In this document: positions 23,653 to 32,066 of the stretch, in pieces
How the letters are laid out: every line of letters starts with the position of its first letter
How positions within the stretch are numbered: the stretch's first letter is position 1
DNA from: Chryseobacterium paludis
GTDB taxonomy: Bacteria; Bacteroidota; Bacteroidia; Flavobacteriales; Weeksellaceae
Length of the DNA stretch: 64,000 bases
Direction of reading: 5' to 3'
Assembly (NCBI RefSeq): GCF_025403485.1
Contig: NZ_CP099966.1
Span: forward strand, 620,001 to 684,000
Translations under genes and position numbers: made by a program
Notes under the pieces: model-generated
Databases searched by the model: none
Seen by the model: the letters and a program-made list of their open reading frames with translations, nothing else
What the model was told of the DNA's origin: nothing

Positions 23653-26157
23653 ATGTTCAAAAAAGTAAGCACTGTATTTATTCTTGGCTTTTATACGATT
23701 TTTTGTTCGGCCCAACAGGTTCGGCCTTCAAAATCATCTGAAATTTACCGCGAACTTAAGACACTTAAACACTTACCTAAAGTTTTATATCTTGCTGCTC
23801 ATCCCGATGATGAAAATACAGGATTACTCTCCTGGCTAATAAACGACCAAAATGTAGAAACGGGCTATTTGTCTTTAACCAGAGGTGATGGTGGTCAGAA
23901 TTTATTAGGCACAGAGCAGGGTGCTGCATTGGGTTTAATCAGAACGCATGAGCTCTTGGAAGCAAGAAAGTTAGACGGCGCCCAACAGTTTTTTACCCGG
24001 GCGATTGATTTCGGGTTCTCTAAAAACACTACTGATACCTTTAAACAATGGGATGCAGACAGCATTACAGCGGATGTAGTTTGGGCAATCCGCAAATTCC
24101 GTCCTGATGTTATCATTTGTCGTTTTCCACCTACTGCAGCGGCAGGCCACGGACAACATGCGGCTTCGGCTGTGGTTGCAGAAAAAGCTTTTAAGCTGGC
24201 AGGCGATAAAACTGCTTTTCCAGATCAACTAAAATATGTTAAGGTATGGCAACCCAAACGCGTATTATGGAATACTTTCCGCTTTGGTGCAGTCAATACA
24301 ACAGCTGAAAATCAACTGAAAGTTACCGTTGGGCAATATGATGCGCAACTGGGAATGGGCTATGGTGAATTGGCAGGATTAAGCAGAAGTTTACATAAAA
24401 GCCAGGGTGCAGGAACACAGTCTGTGGCCGGGATCAGAACCGAATATTTTACTCACGTTATTGGTGAACCTGCAAAAGCAACACTTTTTGATGGGGTAGT
24501 TAAAACATGGACCACAAAAGGAAACGCTGATATTGACCAATCATTAGATAAAATTATTTCCGCTTTCAATTTCAACGAGCCAGACCTTAGCTTACCTGCT
24601 TTGCTTGTTTTACGAAAAAAGTTTATGGCGCTAAATGATATAGACCTAAAAAAGGATAAAATTAAAGCACTCGATAATATCATTTTAAGCTGTGTGGGCT
24701 TCATGGGTGAGGCAGTTACCAATCAAGCTGAAGCTGTTGCCGGAGATCACTACAATTTTAAGTTGAATCTGATTTCAAGAGCTGCAAATCCAGTCGTTTT
24801 AGAAGATGTAAAATGGTTAAGTAAGTCAGAAAGCTTCAATAGAAAACTATCAAAAGATTCTTTAATTACTATTGAACATAAAATTCAGATTCCTGCTGAT
24901 GCAGCACTCACAGAACCTTACTGGTTGGAAAGACCAGCCACGAATGCGGCAACTTTCTCTGTTACAAATGATACTTTAATCGGTTTGCCTGAGGCAGAAT
25001 CACCACTGAATATCTTACTTGGTTTAAGAATAGGTTCGGACAAGTTGCAGGTTAAACTTCCTTTATCTTTCAAGAAATTAGACCCTGTGCGCGGTGATGT
25101 GGTCGAAGCCTTACGCATTGTTCCTGCACTGGAACTGAAATTTACACAACCCCTTTATTTGGTCAAAGAAAATGAAGATTTACATTTGAGTTTAAATTTT
25201 AAGGTTAATTCTAACAAACAATACAGTAACGGTAATCTGAACCTGATGTATAACGGAGAACGGTTAGGCGGCACTGATGTAAGTTCAATCAATGGAAAAG
25301 ATACTACCGTCGATTACGTTATTCCAAAAACTAAGCTTGCCTCAATACATTCGGATCGTTTTCAACTGGATGCAAATTATGTTGCAGATGGAGTAACTTA
25401 CAATAAAAAAAAGGTGTTAATTCAATACCCGCATTTACCGTCATTACAATATTTTGCGCCTGCAACTGTAATCGTAATGAAAGGCGATATTCAGTCGAAA
25501 GTTAGAAAAGTTGGTTACATAGAAGGTGCAGGCGATTTCATTCCTGAGTTCCTACACATTGCAGGTATTCAGGTAGAAGTCCTGAAAGACGAAGATTTTT
25601 ATGGAAACCTAGATGAATCTGGCGGAAAAGTTAATCAAAACAAGCTATTGCAATATGATGCAATCATACTTGGTGTTCGTGCCAATAACACAGAGAAGAA
25701 GTTGGGTCGCTGGATGCCTTTTTTATGGTCTTATGTAAAAGGCGGGGGTAATTTGGTAATGCAGTATAACACCAATCAGGATACAGCAGTTGATAAATTG
25801 GGGATGTACAATTTCAGTATTACCAATAAGAGGGTTACCGAAGAAAATGCTGCGGTTACGTTTTTAAATCCCAATCATAAGTTACTGAACTTTCCGAACA
25901 AAATCACTGCGGATGATTTTAATGGTTGGGTACAGGAGCGTGGCGCCTATTTCCCTGCTCAATGGGATTCGGCTTATGAACCGCTTTTTGAAATGCACGA
26001 TTCAGATGAAGAGCCTCTGCAGGGATCAACTTTATATGCTAAGTATGGTAAGGGTAATTTTATTTATACACCTTTGGCATTTTTCAGACAGTTGCCTGCG
26101 GGAAATGTTGGTGCGGCACGTTTATTTTTAAACTTTTTATCTGCACAGAAAAACTGA
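23653..26157 (+). CDS. Large secreted PIG-L/LmbE-family deacetylase
   Basis: An 834-residue exported protein. After a signal peptide (about 20 residues) comes a PIG-L zinc N-deacetylase domain: LAAHPDDENTG gives His50, Asp52 and Asp53, and AAGHGQHAAS (His166, His169) provides the later ligand. The middle third is beta-rich and likely Ig-like (about 370-620). The C-terminal third (about 630-834) has a GATase/ThuA-like look: YVKGGGNLVMQYNTN, WVQERGAYFPAQWD, PLAFFRQLPAGNVGAARLF. PIG-L domains remove acetyl from N-acetylglucosamine-type or related conjugates. The substrate here is unknown, but the gene overlaps a membrane peptide and a symporter, suggesting that the released product is imported. 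Confidence 0.85.
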   Translation: MFKKVSTVFILGFYTIFCSAQQVRPSKSSEIYRELKTLKHLPKVLYLAAHPDDENTGLLSWLINDQNVETGYLSLTRGDGGQNLLGTEQGAALGLIRTHELLEARKLDGAQQFFTRAIDFGFSKNTTDTFKQWDADSITADVVWAIRKFRPDVIICRFPPTAAAGHGQHAASAVVAEKAFKLAGDKTAFPDQLKYVKVWQPKRVLWNTFRFGAVNTTAENQLKVTVGQYDAQLGMGYGELAGLSRSLHKSQGAGTQSVAGIRTEYFTHVIGEPAKATLFDGVVKTWTTKGNADIDQSLDKIISAFNFNEPDLSLPALLVLRKKFMALNDIDLKKDKIKALDNIILSCVGFMGEAVTNQAEAVAGDHYNFKLNLISRAANPVVLEDVKWLSKSESFNRKLSKDSLITIEHKIQIPADAALTEPYWLERPATNAATFSVTNDTLIGLPEAESPLNILLGLRIGSDKLQVKLPLSFKKLDPVRGDVVEALRIVPALELKFTQPLYLVKENEDLHLSLNFKVNSNKQYSNGNLNLMYNGERLGGTDVSSINGKDTTVDYVIPKTKLASIHSDRFQLDANYVADGVTYNKKKVLIQYPHLPSLQYFAPATVIVMKGDIQSKVRKVGYIEGAGDFIPEFLHIAGIQVEVLKDEDFYGNLDESGGKVNQNKLLQYDAIILGVRANNTEKKLGRWMPFLWSYVKGGGNLVMQYNTNQDTAVDKLGMYNFSITNKRVTEENAAVTFLNPNHKLLNFPNKITADDFNGWVQERGAYFPAQWDSAYEPLFEMHDSDEEPLQGSTLYAKYGKGNFIYTPLAFFRQLPAGNVGAARLFLNFLSAQKN

Positions 26158-26261
26158 TGAACAAACAACTTAAAAATTGGAATACCTGGTACATATTATT
26201 AGCAATTGCATTAGTATTTCAGATCGCATTTTATTATTTGTTTACTAAATTCTGGGCATGA
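26157..26261 (+). CDS. 34-residue single-span membrane peptide in PIG-L/symporter operon
   Basis: A complete frame, MNKQLKNWNTWYILLAIALV then FQIAFYYLFTKFWA, that overlaps the PIG-L stop codon at its start and the symporter ATG at its end by 4 bases (ATGA arrangement both times). It has a short polar N-terminus and one clear membrane span. Precise double overlap in the middle of an operon is strong evidence that it is translated. It may be a small accessory or stabilising subunit of the symporter, as known for other tiny transporter partners. I know no named family. Confidence 0.8.
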   Translation: MNKQLKNWNTWYILLAIALVFQIAFYYLFTKFWA

Positions 26262-27949
26262 GTAATATAGATTGGACCGTTCTCATTTTTACACTTGTTG
26301 CTGTGGTTGTTTACGGCGTATTTATCGGTCGTGGACAAAAAAGCAATGAATCATACCTGAAAGCAGATAATAAAATGCCTTGGTACATTGTGCTTATAGG
26401 TATTATGGCCACGCAGGCAAGTGCAATTACTTTTCTTTCAGCACCAGGTCAGGCTTATACAGACGGAATGCGTTTCGTTCAGTATTACTTTGGTTTGCCT
26501 TTGGCGATGATTGTTATCTGTATCACTTTCATCCCGATTTTTCAGCGTTTAAATGTTTACACGGCCTATGAATATTTAGAAAACCGTTTTGACAAAAAAA
26601 CAAGGGTACTTACTTCACTGCTTTTTCTTTTTTCCAGAGGTTTATCAACAGGAATCAGCATTTACGCTCCGAGTATCATCTTATCAAGCGTTTTAAACTG
26701 GAATATTTATTTAACCAATGTTTTAACAGGTGGTATTCTGATGATTTACACCTATGTTGGTGGTGCAAAAGCTATCGCTCACACCCAAAAATTACAGTTT
26801 CTTATTATTCTGGGAACAATGGCTTTTGCAGGTTATTTGCTTATCCAAAATATGCCGAATGGAGTTGGTTTTAAGGATGCACTTTATCTGGCTGGGAAAT
26901 CCGGAAAGCTGAATGTAATCACCACAGAATTTGATTGGAAAGATAAATACAATATTTGGAGCGGGTTAATTGGCGGTTTTTTCCTGGCACTTTCTTACTT
27001 CGGTACTGACCAGAGTCAGGTCGGGAGGTATATTACAGCGAAAGACAATACCAATGCAAAAATGGGCTTGCTGTTGAATGGATTGGTTAAAATTCCGATG
27101 CAATTTGCTATTCTCCTGATCGGAGCTTTGCTTTTCGCTTTCTTTTCTCTAAAACCTGCTCCGATTTATTTTAACGAACGTTCTTACCAATATTTAAAGG
27201 AAACAAAACCTGAACAGGCACATGTCTTTGAAAAAGAGCATCAGAATTTGCAAATAAAATTTAATGCAGAATCGAAAGAAATTCTTAGGTTGAAAGAAAC
27301 TCATTCTCCCCAACTCACAAAAACAATTCAGGATTTTAAAAATACACAAACCCAGGTAAAAGCACTTCACGGCAGAGTAGAAGAAGCGATCAATAATTCA
27401 AACTATAATGCGGAGAAAACGGATACAAATTACATTTTCCTGTATTTCGTAAAAAATACCTTGCCTGTAGGGATGATTGGTTTATTATTTGCCGTTATTT
27501 TTCTGGCCAGTTGGGGTTCAATTTCGGCAGCGCTGAATTCTCTTGCCGCTTGCTCATTAAAAGATGTTCATTTAATATTTAGTAAAGAAATTCCTGATGA
27601 GAAAACCGAATTGAAGTACAGTCGCCTGCACACTTTAGCGTGGGGTATTTTCTCAATCGGCGTAGCCATGTTTGCAACTCAAATGGGTTCCCTTATTGAA
27701 GCGGTTAATGTACTAGGTTCTCTTTTCTACGGCCCGATATTGGGGATTTTTCTTGTCGCTTTTTACTATAAAAAAATTACCGGTTCAAATGTATTTATTT
27801 CTGCAATTTTATCAGAAATCGCGGTTATTGCCGTTTATCAGCTCGATATCGTTTCTTTCCTTTGGCTTAATGTAATTGGGGCAGCGGCAGTAATTATATT
27901 TTCTGCAATCGGGTTATTGTTTTATAAGCCGAAAGCAGTAAATTCGTAG
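26258..27949 (+). CDS. Sodium:solute symporter (SSS family)
   Basis: A 563-residue inner-membrane transporter of the Na+/solute symporter family, with about 13-14 spans. The opening VYGVFIGRGQKSNESYLKAD, the ITFLSAPGQAYTDGMRF stretch and SYFGTDQSQVGRYITAKD are typical. A roughly 100-residue hydrophilic, helix-rich insert (about residues 305-405: ETKPEQAHVFEKEHQN, LRLKETHSPQLTKTIQDF, VKALHGRVEEAINN) interrupts the membrane part and may be a soluble or coiled domain. The gene overlaps the 34-residue peptide by 4 bases. It probably imports the product of the PIG-L enzyme, such as an amino sugar or organic acid; the solute is not evident. Confidence 0.92.
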   Translation: MSNIDWTVLIFTLVAVVVYGVFIGRGQKSNESYLKADNKMPWYIVLIGIMATQASAITFLSAPGQAYTDGMRFVQYYFGLPLAMIVICITFIPIFQRLNVYTAYEYLENRFDKKTRVLTSLLFLFSRGLSTGISIYAPSIILSSVLNWNIYLTNVLTGGILMIYTYVGGAKAIAHTQKLQFLIILGTMAFAGYLLIQNMPNGVGFKDALYLAGKSGKLNVITTEFDWKDKYNIWSGLIGGFFLALSYFGTDQSQVGRYITAKDNTNAKMGLLLNGLVKIPMQFAILLIGALLFAFFSLKPAPIYFNERSYQYLKETKPEQAHVFEKEHQNLQIKFNAESKEILRLKETHSPQLTKTIQDFKNTQTQVKALHGRVEEAINNSNYNAEKTDTNYIFLYFVKNTLPVGMIGLLFAVIFLASWGSISAALNSLAACSLKDVHLIFSKEIPDEKTELKYSRLHTLAWGIFSIGVAMFATQMGSLIEAVNVLGSLFYGPILGIFLVAFYYKKITGSNVFISAILSEIAVIAVYQLDIVSFLWLNVIGAAAVIIFSAIGLLFYKPKAVNS

Positions 27950-27970
27950 GCACAAACAAACAAAAATATT

Positions 27971-28489
27971 ATGAAAACAATGATTAAATCTGTCACCGTA
28001 CTTTTTGCTGCAATGACGCTTTCAGTGAATGCCTTTGCACAGGATACTAAAAAACCTGCCAGCCCTCCGGCTACTGCTACGGGAAAAATTAAAGATGCAA
28101 CCATTACCATAGCCTATAGCAGTCCTTCTGTTAAAGGACGTACAATTTGGGGTGGTTTAGAAGCTTATAATAAAGTTTGGCGTGCTGGTGCCAATGAAGC
28201 AACAACTTTCGAAACAGATAAAAATATTACCGTTCAGGGTAAACCGCTGCCCGCAGGTAAATATAGCTTTTTCCTGATCCCTAAAGAAGGCGGAACCTGG
28301 ACTGCGATTTTTAATAAAGAGTCAAAACAATGGGGAGCTTATAAGTACGAAGAAGCAAAAGATGCTCTACGTGTTGATGTAAAAACAAAAGCTTTACCAG
28401 CAACACAGGAAACTTTAGTTTATAAAATAAACAGTAATGGATTCACAATGGATTGGGATAAAATCTCAGTTCCTGTAGAGATCAAATAA
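27971..28489 (+). CDS. DUF2911 family secreted protein
   Basis: A 172-residue periplasmic or exported protein with a signal peptide ending in VNAFAQ. Family DUF2911 is recognised from [36 protein letters not shown] and [15 protein letters not shown]. Its function is unknown; such proteins are abundant in Bacteroidetes. It starts 21 bases after the symporter stop and ends at a strong terminator, so it is the last gene of the PIG-L operon. Confidence 0.9.
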   Translation: MKTMIKSVTVLFAAMTLSVNAFAQDTKKPASPPATATGKIKDATITIAYSSPSVKGRTIWGGLEAYNKVWRAGANEATTFETDKNITVQGKPLPAGKYSFFLIPKEGGTWTAIFNKESKQWGAYKYEEAKDALRVDVKTKALPATQETLVYKINSNGFTMDWDKISVPVEIK

Positions 28490-28508
28490 ATCTAAATATG
28501 ACAAATTA

Positions 28509-28534
28509 AAATCCCGTTAATCCGGGATTTTTTT
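28509..28534 (+). terminator. Terminator of the PIG-L/symporter operon
   Basis: Stem AAATCCCG (28509-28516) / CGGGATTT (28523-28530), 6-base loop, then TTTT, 20 bases after the DUF2911 stop. Confidence 0.85.
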
Positions 28535-28850
28535 GTTTAAAATTTTGATATTGTATCAAAGATTACGATTCTTGTGAAAGAGTACCAATATTAAAATTAG
28601 ATGAGGTGCCACCCTATGTTTATTTTAAATTATTTTTGAAATATCCATTATCTTTCTTAAAATAAAACATGATCATTATTTAGAATCAGATCTATCAAAA
28701 TAAATTATGATTTTTCTTAATAAGCGAACGTTGCTAAAGAGAAAATTCCATAATATTAATCAGGGAATTAGCGCTGGCTATGAAGAAAATAAAGCAGACT
28801 ATAAGTATTATAAGATACCCAAAAACATCAATACCAAAAACCAAATTAAT
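28535..28850. other. AT-rich spacer
   Basis: No supported gene. An in-frame ATG at 28707 would extend the next protein by 48 residues, but the lipoprotein start at 28851 is far better. No clear promoter box. Confidence 0.5.
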
Positions 28851-29333
28851 ATGACATCTAAAACATTATTTATAACAGCAGTAATTGCAGGAACATTATC
28901 AACAGCCACCTCATGCTCATATTTTGAAAGTGGTAAAAACCTTGAAAAAGGAACACCAATGGAATCGTCGAAGACGGCAGTACAAAAAATTTTAGCTGAT
29001 AAAGAGACGAATGAAGGGAAACGTTTTTCTATCACAGGCTATTTGAATTATTCTGCAGGAATGACGGTTTATGTTGACAGACCCCAATCAGTATATGTAA
29101 ATACAGCACCGGGTGATGACGGAGAAACTATTACTCCAATAGAGCTGAAGTGGGAAGAAAATGGAAATAACAGCGTTTTTGTCCCTGAAGATGCGGGACG
29201 GGGATCGGATAAAACAATATTTTATGATAATGAAGGAAAACCACTAACAACGAATGATAAGGTAGAAGTATCATTTGAGGTTGATAAAGCATCAATTTAT
29301 CCAGTTAAAATAAGAGTAGATAAAGTAAAATAA
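28851..29333 (+). CDS. Hypothetical lipoprotein with OB-like domain
   Basis: A 160-residue exported lipoprotein: MTSKTLFITAVIAGTLSTAT then Ser-Cys22, a clear lipobox. After a short linker a beta-rich domain begins with MESSKTAVQKILADKETNEG, then GKRFSITGYLNYSAGMTVY, DGETITPIELKWEENG and KVEVSFEVDKASIYPVKIRV, a layout suggestive of an OB fold. I do not recognise a named family. The start is the lipoprotein ATG rather than the upstream in-frame ATG 28707, which would bury the signal peptide. It is separated from the next small membrane protein by 121 bases. Confidence 0.75.
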   Translation: MTSKTLFITAVIAGTLSTATSCSYFESGKNLEKGTPMESSKTAVQKILADKETNEGKRFSITGYLNYSAGMTVYVDRPQSVYVNTAPGDDGETITPIELKWEENGNNSVFVPEDAGRGSDKTIFYDNEGKPLTTNDKVEVSFEVDKASIYPVKIRVDKVK

Positions 29334-29454
29334 TACAGAGAGCGAGCTGCAGCGTTTAATGAATTTTTTATAATAAATAAACTGAAATAAGTAAAAAAAG
29401 TAGAGCAATTGTAGCTGAAGAACCTGATAACACATCACTAAATTTAAAATTATT

Positions 29455-29658
29455 ATGCAGGTAAATTATTTTATACTCATATTTACAGGTCTTTTTTTAA
29501 TGGGCACATACATTAATTACAGGTATACTCAAAAGAAAGGGATGGTATTCAGGTACAAACCTGTTTTTTTAATTATTGTAGTTATTTTATTTTTGGTTTC
29601 CTTGTATGGAATTATTTTTGGAAAGCCATATAATGAAATTCTACCTTTTATAAGGTAA
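29455..29658 (+). CDS. Small membrane protein, 67 residues
   Basis: Two membrane spans (YFILIFTGLFLMGTYI and KPVFLIIVVILFLVSLYGII) joined by a basic loop NYRYTQKKGMVFRYK. Composition and topology support a real small inner-membrane protein; function unknown. It follows the lipoprotein in the same direction and may be co-transcribed with it. The terminator at 29870 lies about 210 bases downstream. Confidence 0.6.
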   Translation: MQVNYFILIFTGLFLMGTYINYRYTQKKGMVFRYKPVFLIIVVILFLVSLYGIIFGKPYNEILPFIR

Positions 29659-30029
29659 AAACAAATTACTTTTGAGTATACTTGAAGAGGATCACAAATT
29701 GGATTAACCTATTCTGGCTGAATAATTATAAACCAGACTAATTCATTAGGAATGAATTAAATTAAATAATTTTATGGTCAATTATACGAGGTTTTGTGAT
29801 TTCATTGACTGTGAATGTCACGATTTATTATCACTCTAAGCAAAAGAAGTAATACACCATTAAATAGACAAGAGAGCCTACCAACATAGGCTCTCTTATT
29901 TTGTATATTGTTAGGCTTTCAATGGAAAACATGATAACTATAACTTAGTATTAGTGGCTTATTATCACCATTTTCTGCATCTAATGTGAATAATTTAATT
30001 TAAATTCAAAGAATATATTTTTTAAAAAT
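29659..30029. other. Spacer with one terminator
   Basis: No gene seen. It contains the strong terminator at 29870-29897 and, at its end, a possible promoter for the Crp/Fnr-like gene. Confidence 0.5.
29870..29905 (+). terminator. Rho-independent terminator
   Basis: Perfect 11-bp stem AAGAGAGCCTA (29870-29880) / TAGGCTCTCTT (29887-29897), 6-base loop, followed by ATTTTGT. Confidence 0.85.
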
Positions 30030-30037
30030 TAATTTTG
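30030..30037 (+). promoter_or_regulatory. Possible -7 box before Crp/Fnr-like regulator
   Basis: TAATTTTG fits TAnnTTTG, 72 bases before ATG 30110. No convincing -33 TTG. Confidence 0.35.
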
Positions 30038-30109
30038 TTAGTATTATTTATAAAGTCTAAAATATCCCAAAAGCTAAGAGTGATTATAACTTCAAACTTC
30101 AACAAGATT

Positions 30110-30691
30110 ATGACCAAAAAATTAATAAGCCATTTTAGAAAGTATGTTGAAATAGACCCTAACGATGAGCCTTTAATTTTATCATATTTCGAACCTTTAG
30201 TTTTTGCAAAAAAGGAAAATTTAACACCTGACAATTCTCAATGCAAGTTTCATTATTTTGTAGAAAATGGTTGTCTGCGTATGTTTTTTATTTGCGATAA
30301 AGGTATTGAACAAACTATTCAATTTGCGATCGAGAACTGGTGGATTACTGACTATCTCGCGTTTGAAAAACAAGCTCAAACAGAATTTATTATACAAGCG
30401 GTTGAAAAAACAGAGGTTTTAGCAATTAGTTATAAAAATCAGGAAAAACTTCTCAAGAAGTACCCTCAGCTTGAACACTATTTCAGACTGATTTACCAGA
30501 GAGCTTATGCTGCAACCCAACATCGTTCTAAATATTTGCATACTCTTTCCAGTGAACAACTTTATCATCTTTTTAATAATAAATTCCCAGAATTTACCAG
30601 GAGAGTTCCTCAACATATCCTTGCATCCTACCTTAATATGACCCCTGAGTACCTAAGCGAGATAAAAGCGAAGAAGCGTTCTACCTCTTAA
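30110..30691 (+). CDS. Crp/Fnr-family transcriptional regulator
   Basis: A 193-residue cytoplasmic regulator of the Bacteroidetes Crp/Fnr type. The N-terminal cyclic-nucleotide-binding-like beta-roll (VFAKKENLTPDNSQCKFHYF, VENGCLRMFFICDKGIEQTI, IENWWITDYLAFEKQAQTEF) is followed by a long dimerisation helix and a winged helix with FPEFTRRVPQHILASYLNMT then PEYLSEIKAKK. The start is ATG 30110; an upstream TTG frame would add 25 residues before the family's usual beginning. It faces the NTF2-like and NAD(P)-binding genes and may control them through the palindrome at 31164-31185. Confidence 0.9.
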   Translation: MTKKLISHFRKYVEIDPNDEPLILSYFEPLVFAKKENLTPDNSQCKFHYFVENGCLRMFFICDKGIEQTIQFAIENWWITDYLAFEKQAQTEFIIQAVEKTEVLAISYKNQEKLLKKYPQLEHYFRLIYQRAYAATQHRSKYLHTLSSEQLYHLFNNKFPEFTRRVPQHILASYLNMTPEYLSEIKAKKRSTS

Positions 30692-30714
30692 ACTCAAATT
30701 TTGGTAAGACATAT

Positions 30715-31089
30715 TTAATTAATTACAAGATAGGATTCTTTGACCACCTGCCATCTTTCTGATGAATATTCCCAAATCAATGTAAAGAATTTAGGGTCAG
30801 ATTTTCCATTCAATTCCAAATCGCGGGTCATCACTACCATACCCATATTACCATCACAAACAGCATAGTGAATTTCTGCCTTGGTTGAGAAGGGGGTAAC
30901 TTTTGCATCGCTGTTGCTTTGAACAAAACCAACAAGCTGTTCTTTGTTCATAGTATCTACCGTTCCATTCTTTTCAACCTTAACAATCAGTAAATTTTCC
31001 GCATAGATTTGCTTTACATAAGATACATTGAAATGTGTTGCTTCATAAATTAGTTCTCTTGTTAGTTTAATTAAATTTTCGCTGTTCAT
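30715..31089 (-). CDS. NTF2/SnoaL-like protein
   Basis: A 124-residue cytoplasmic protein with the cone-shaped NTF2-like fold, common to SnoaL polyketide cyclases and many uncharacterised enzymes. Visible are the first helix region ENLIKLTRELIYEATHFNVS, the central strand with YAENLLIVKVEKNGTVDTMN and the late strand pair MVVMTRDLELNGKSDPKFFT and LIWEYSSERWQVVKESYLVI. I start at ATG 31089 (MNSENLIKL), not the ATG 27 bases earlier, which lies in A-rich spacer. It is transcribed away from the NAD(P)-binding gene at 31241. Substrate unknown. Confidence 0.8.
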   Translation of the reverse strand: MNSENLIKLTRELIYEATHFNVSYVKQIYAENLLIVKVEKNGTVDTMNKEQLVGFVQSNSDAKVTPFSTKAEIHYAVCDGNMGMVVMTRDLELNGKSDPKFFTLIWEYSSERWQVVKESYLVIN

Positions 31090-31163
31090 TTTTTTAAATT
31101 TTTTTAATTGATACAAATGTTATGATATACTTGGATACAAAAGTGAAAATAGTTCCATTGTAA

Positions 31164-31185
31164 AATCTTAAACTGGTTTAAGATT
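31164..31185. promoter_or_regulatory. 22-bp palindrome between divergent genes
   Basis: Perfect 10-bp arms AATCTTAAAC (31164-31173) and GTTTAAGATT (31176-31185) around TG. It is in the 151-bp gap between the NTF2-like gene (-) and the NAD(P)-binding gene (+) and is a strong operator candidate for both. Confidence 0.65.
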
Positions 31186-31240
31186 ATACTTTTTTTTTAT
31201 CCTCAATTTTGTTTTTATTAATAGCTAAAACAAAAATCAA

Positions 31241-31993
31241 ATGAAAATTGTAATTATTGGAGGTACCGGACTTATCGGTAGCCAAGTGGCAAACATGTTG
31301 AAAAATGAACACGAAGTAATTGCTGCCTCACCTAATACAGGAGTAAACACGATCACGGGAGAAGGTCTTGAAGAAGCCATTAAAAACGCGAATGTTGTCA
31401 TTGATGTTTCTAACTCACCATCATTCGATGATGGTCCTGTAATGGATTTCTTTAAAACATCAAATCAAAATCTACTGCCTGCGGAAAAGAGGGCAGGGGT
31501 ACAACATCACATTGCCTTGTCAGTTGTCGGAACGGATAAATTACAGGATAGCGGATATTTTCGTGCCAAGCAGATCCAGGAAAATTTAATCAAAGAATCT
31601 GGTATACCCTTTACTATTGTACATGCCACACAATTTTTTGAGTTTGCAGGCGGTATTGTTGCAATGAGCACATCCGAAGGAAAAGTTAAACTTTCGGATG
31701 CATTTATTCAACCCATTGCAAGTGCTGATGTTGCAACATTTCTTGTAAAAGTAGCAGTAGAAATCCCAGCAAATAAGATTCTGGAAATTGGCGGCCCCGA
31801 ACAGTTCAGAATTGATGAGTGGATAAAGCAGTATCTCTCATCAACAGAAAAGACTTTGGAGATTGAAACTAATAGTAATGCGCCATATTCAGGTGTTGTA
31901 CTCGAAAGGAAAACACTTATTCCTCAGAATCCTGTGTATATAGGAACTAATGAATACAAAAATTGGATAGCTAAGCCCGAAAACAAACGTTGA
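31241..31993 (+). CDS. NAD(P)-binding SDR/NmrA-like oxidoreductase
   Basis: A 250-residue cytoplasmic Rossmann-fold protein. IIGGTGLIGSQVANML is the nucleotide-binding loop at the N-terminus; VVIDVSNSPSFDDGPVMDFF, HHIALSVVGTDKL and YFRAKQIQENLIKESGIPFT follow the extended/NmrA-like SDR pattern. The catalytic YxxxK is seen only as YFRAK, so it may be atypical. Such enzymes act on NAD(P)-dependent reductions or serve as redox sensors. It is divergent from the NTF2-like gene and near a Crp/Fnr-like regulator, an arrangement often seen in stress-response loci. The gene is single; 73 bases separate it from the bestrophin-like gene. Confidence 0.85.
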   Translation: MKIVIIGGTGLIGSQVANMLKNEHEVIAASPNTGVNTITGEGLEEAIKNANVVIDVSNSPSFDDGPVMDFFKTSNQNLLPAEKRAGVQHHIALSVVGTDKLQDSGYFRAKQIQENLIKESGIPFTIVHATQFFEFAGGIVAMSTSEGKVKLSDAFIQPIASADVATFLVKVAVEIPANKILEIGGPEQFRIDEWIKQYLSSTEKTLEIETNSNAPYSGVVLERKTLIPQNPVYIGTNEYKNWIAKPENKR

Positions 31994-32066
31994 TATTTGC
32001 GACTGGTTAAAGACGTCTTTGTATCAGTGGAGAACTTGATAATTAAAATAGATAAATAATTGAAAT

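Noticed and set aside
28707..28850. Upstream in-frame extension of the lipoprotein gene
   Set aside because: It would place 48 polar residues before a perfect lipoprotein signal; the start at 28851 is far more likely.
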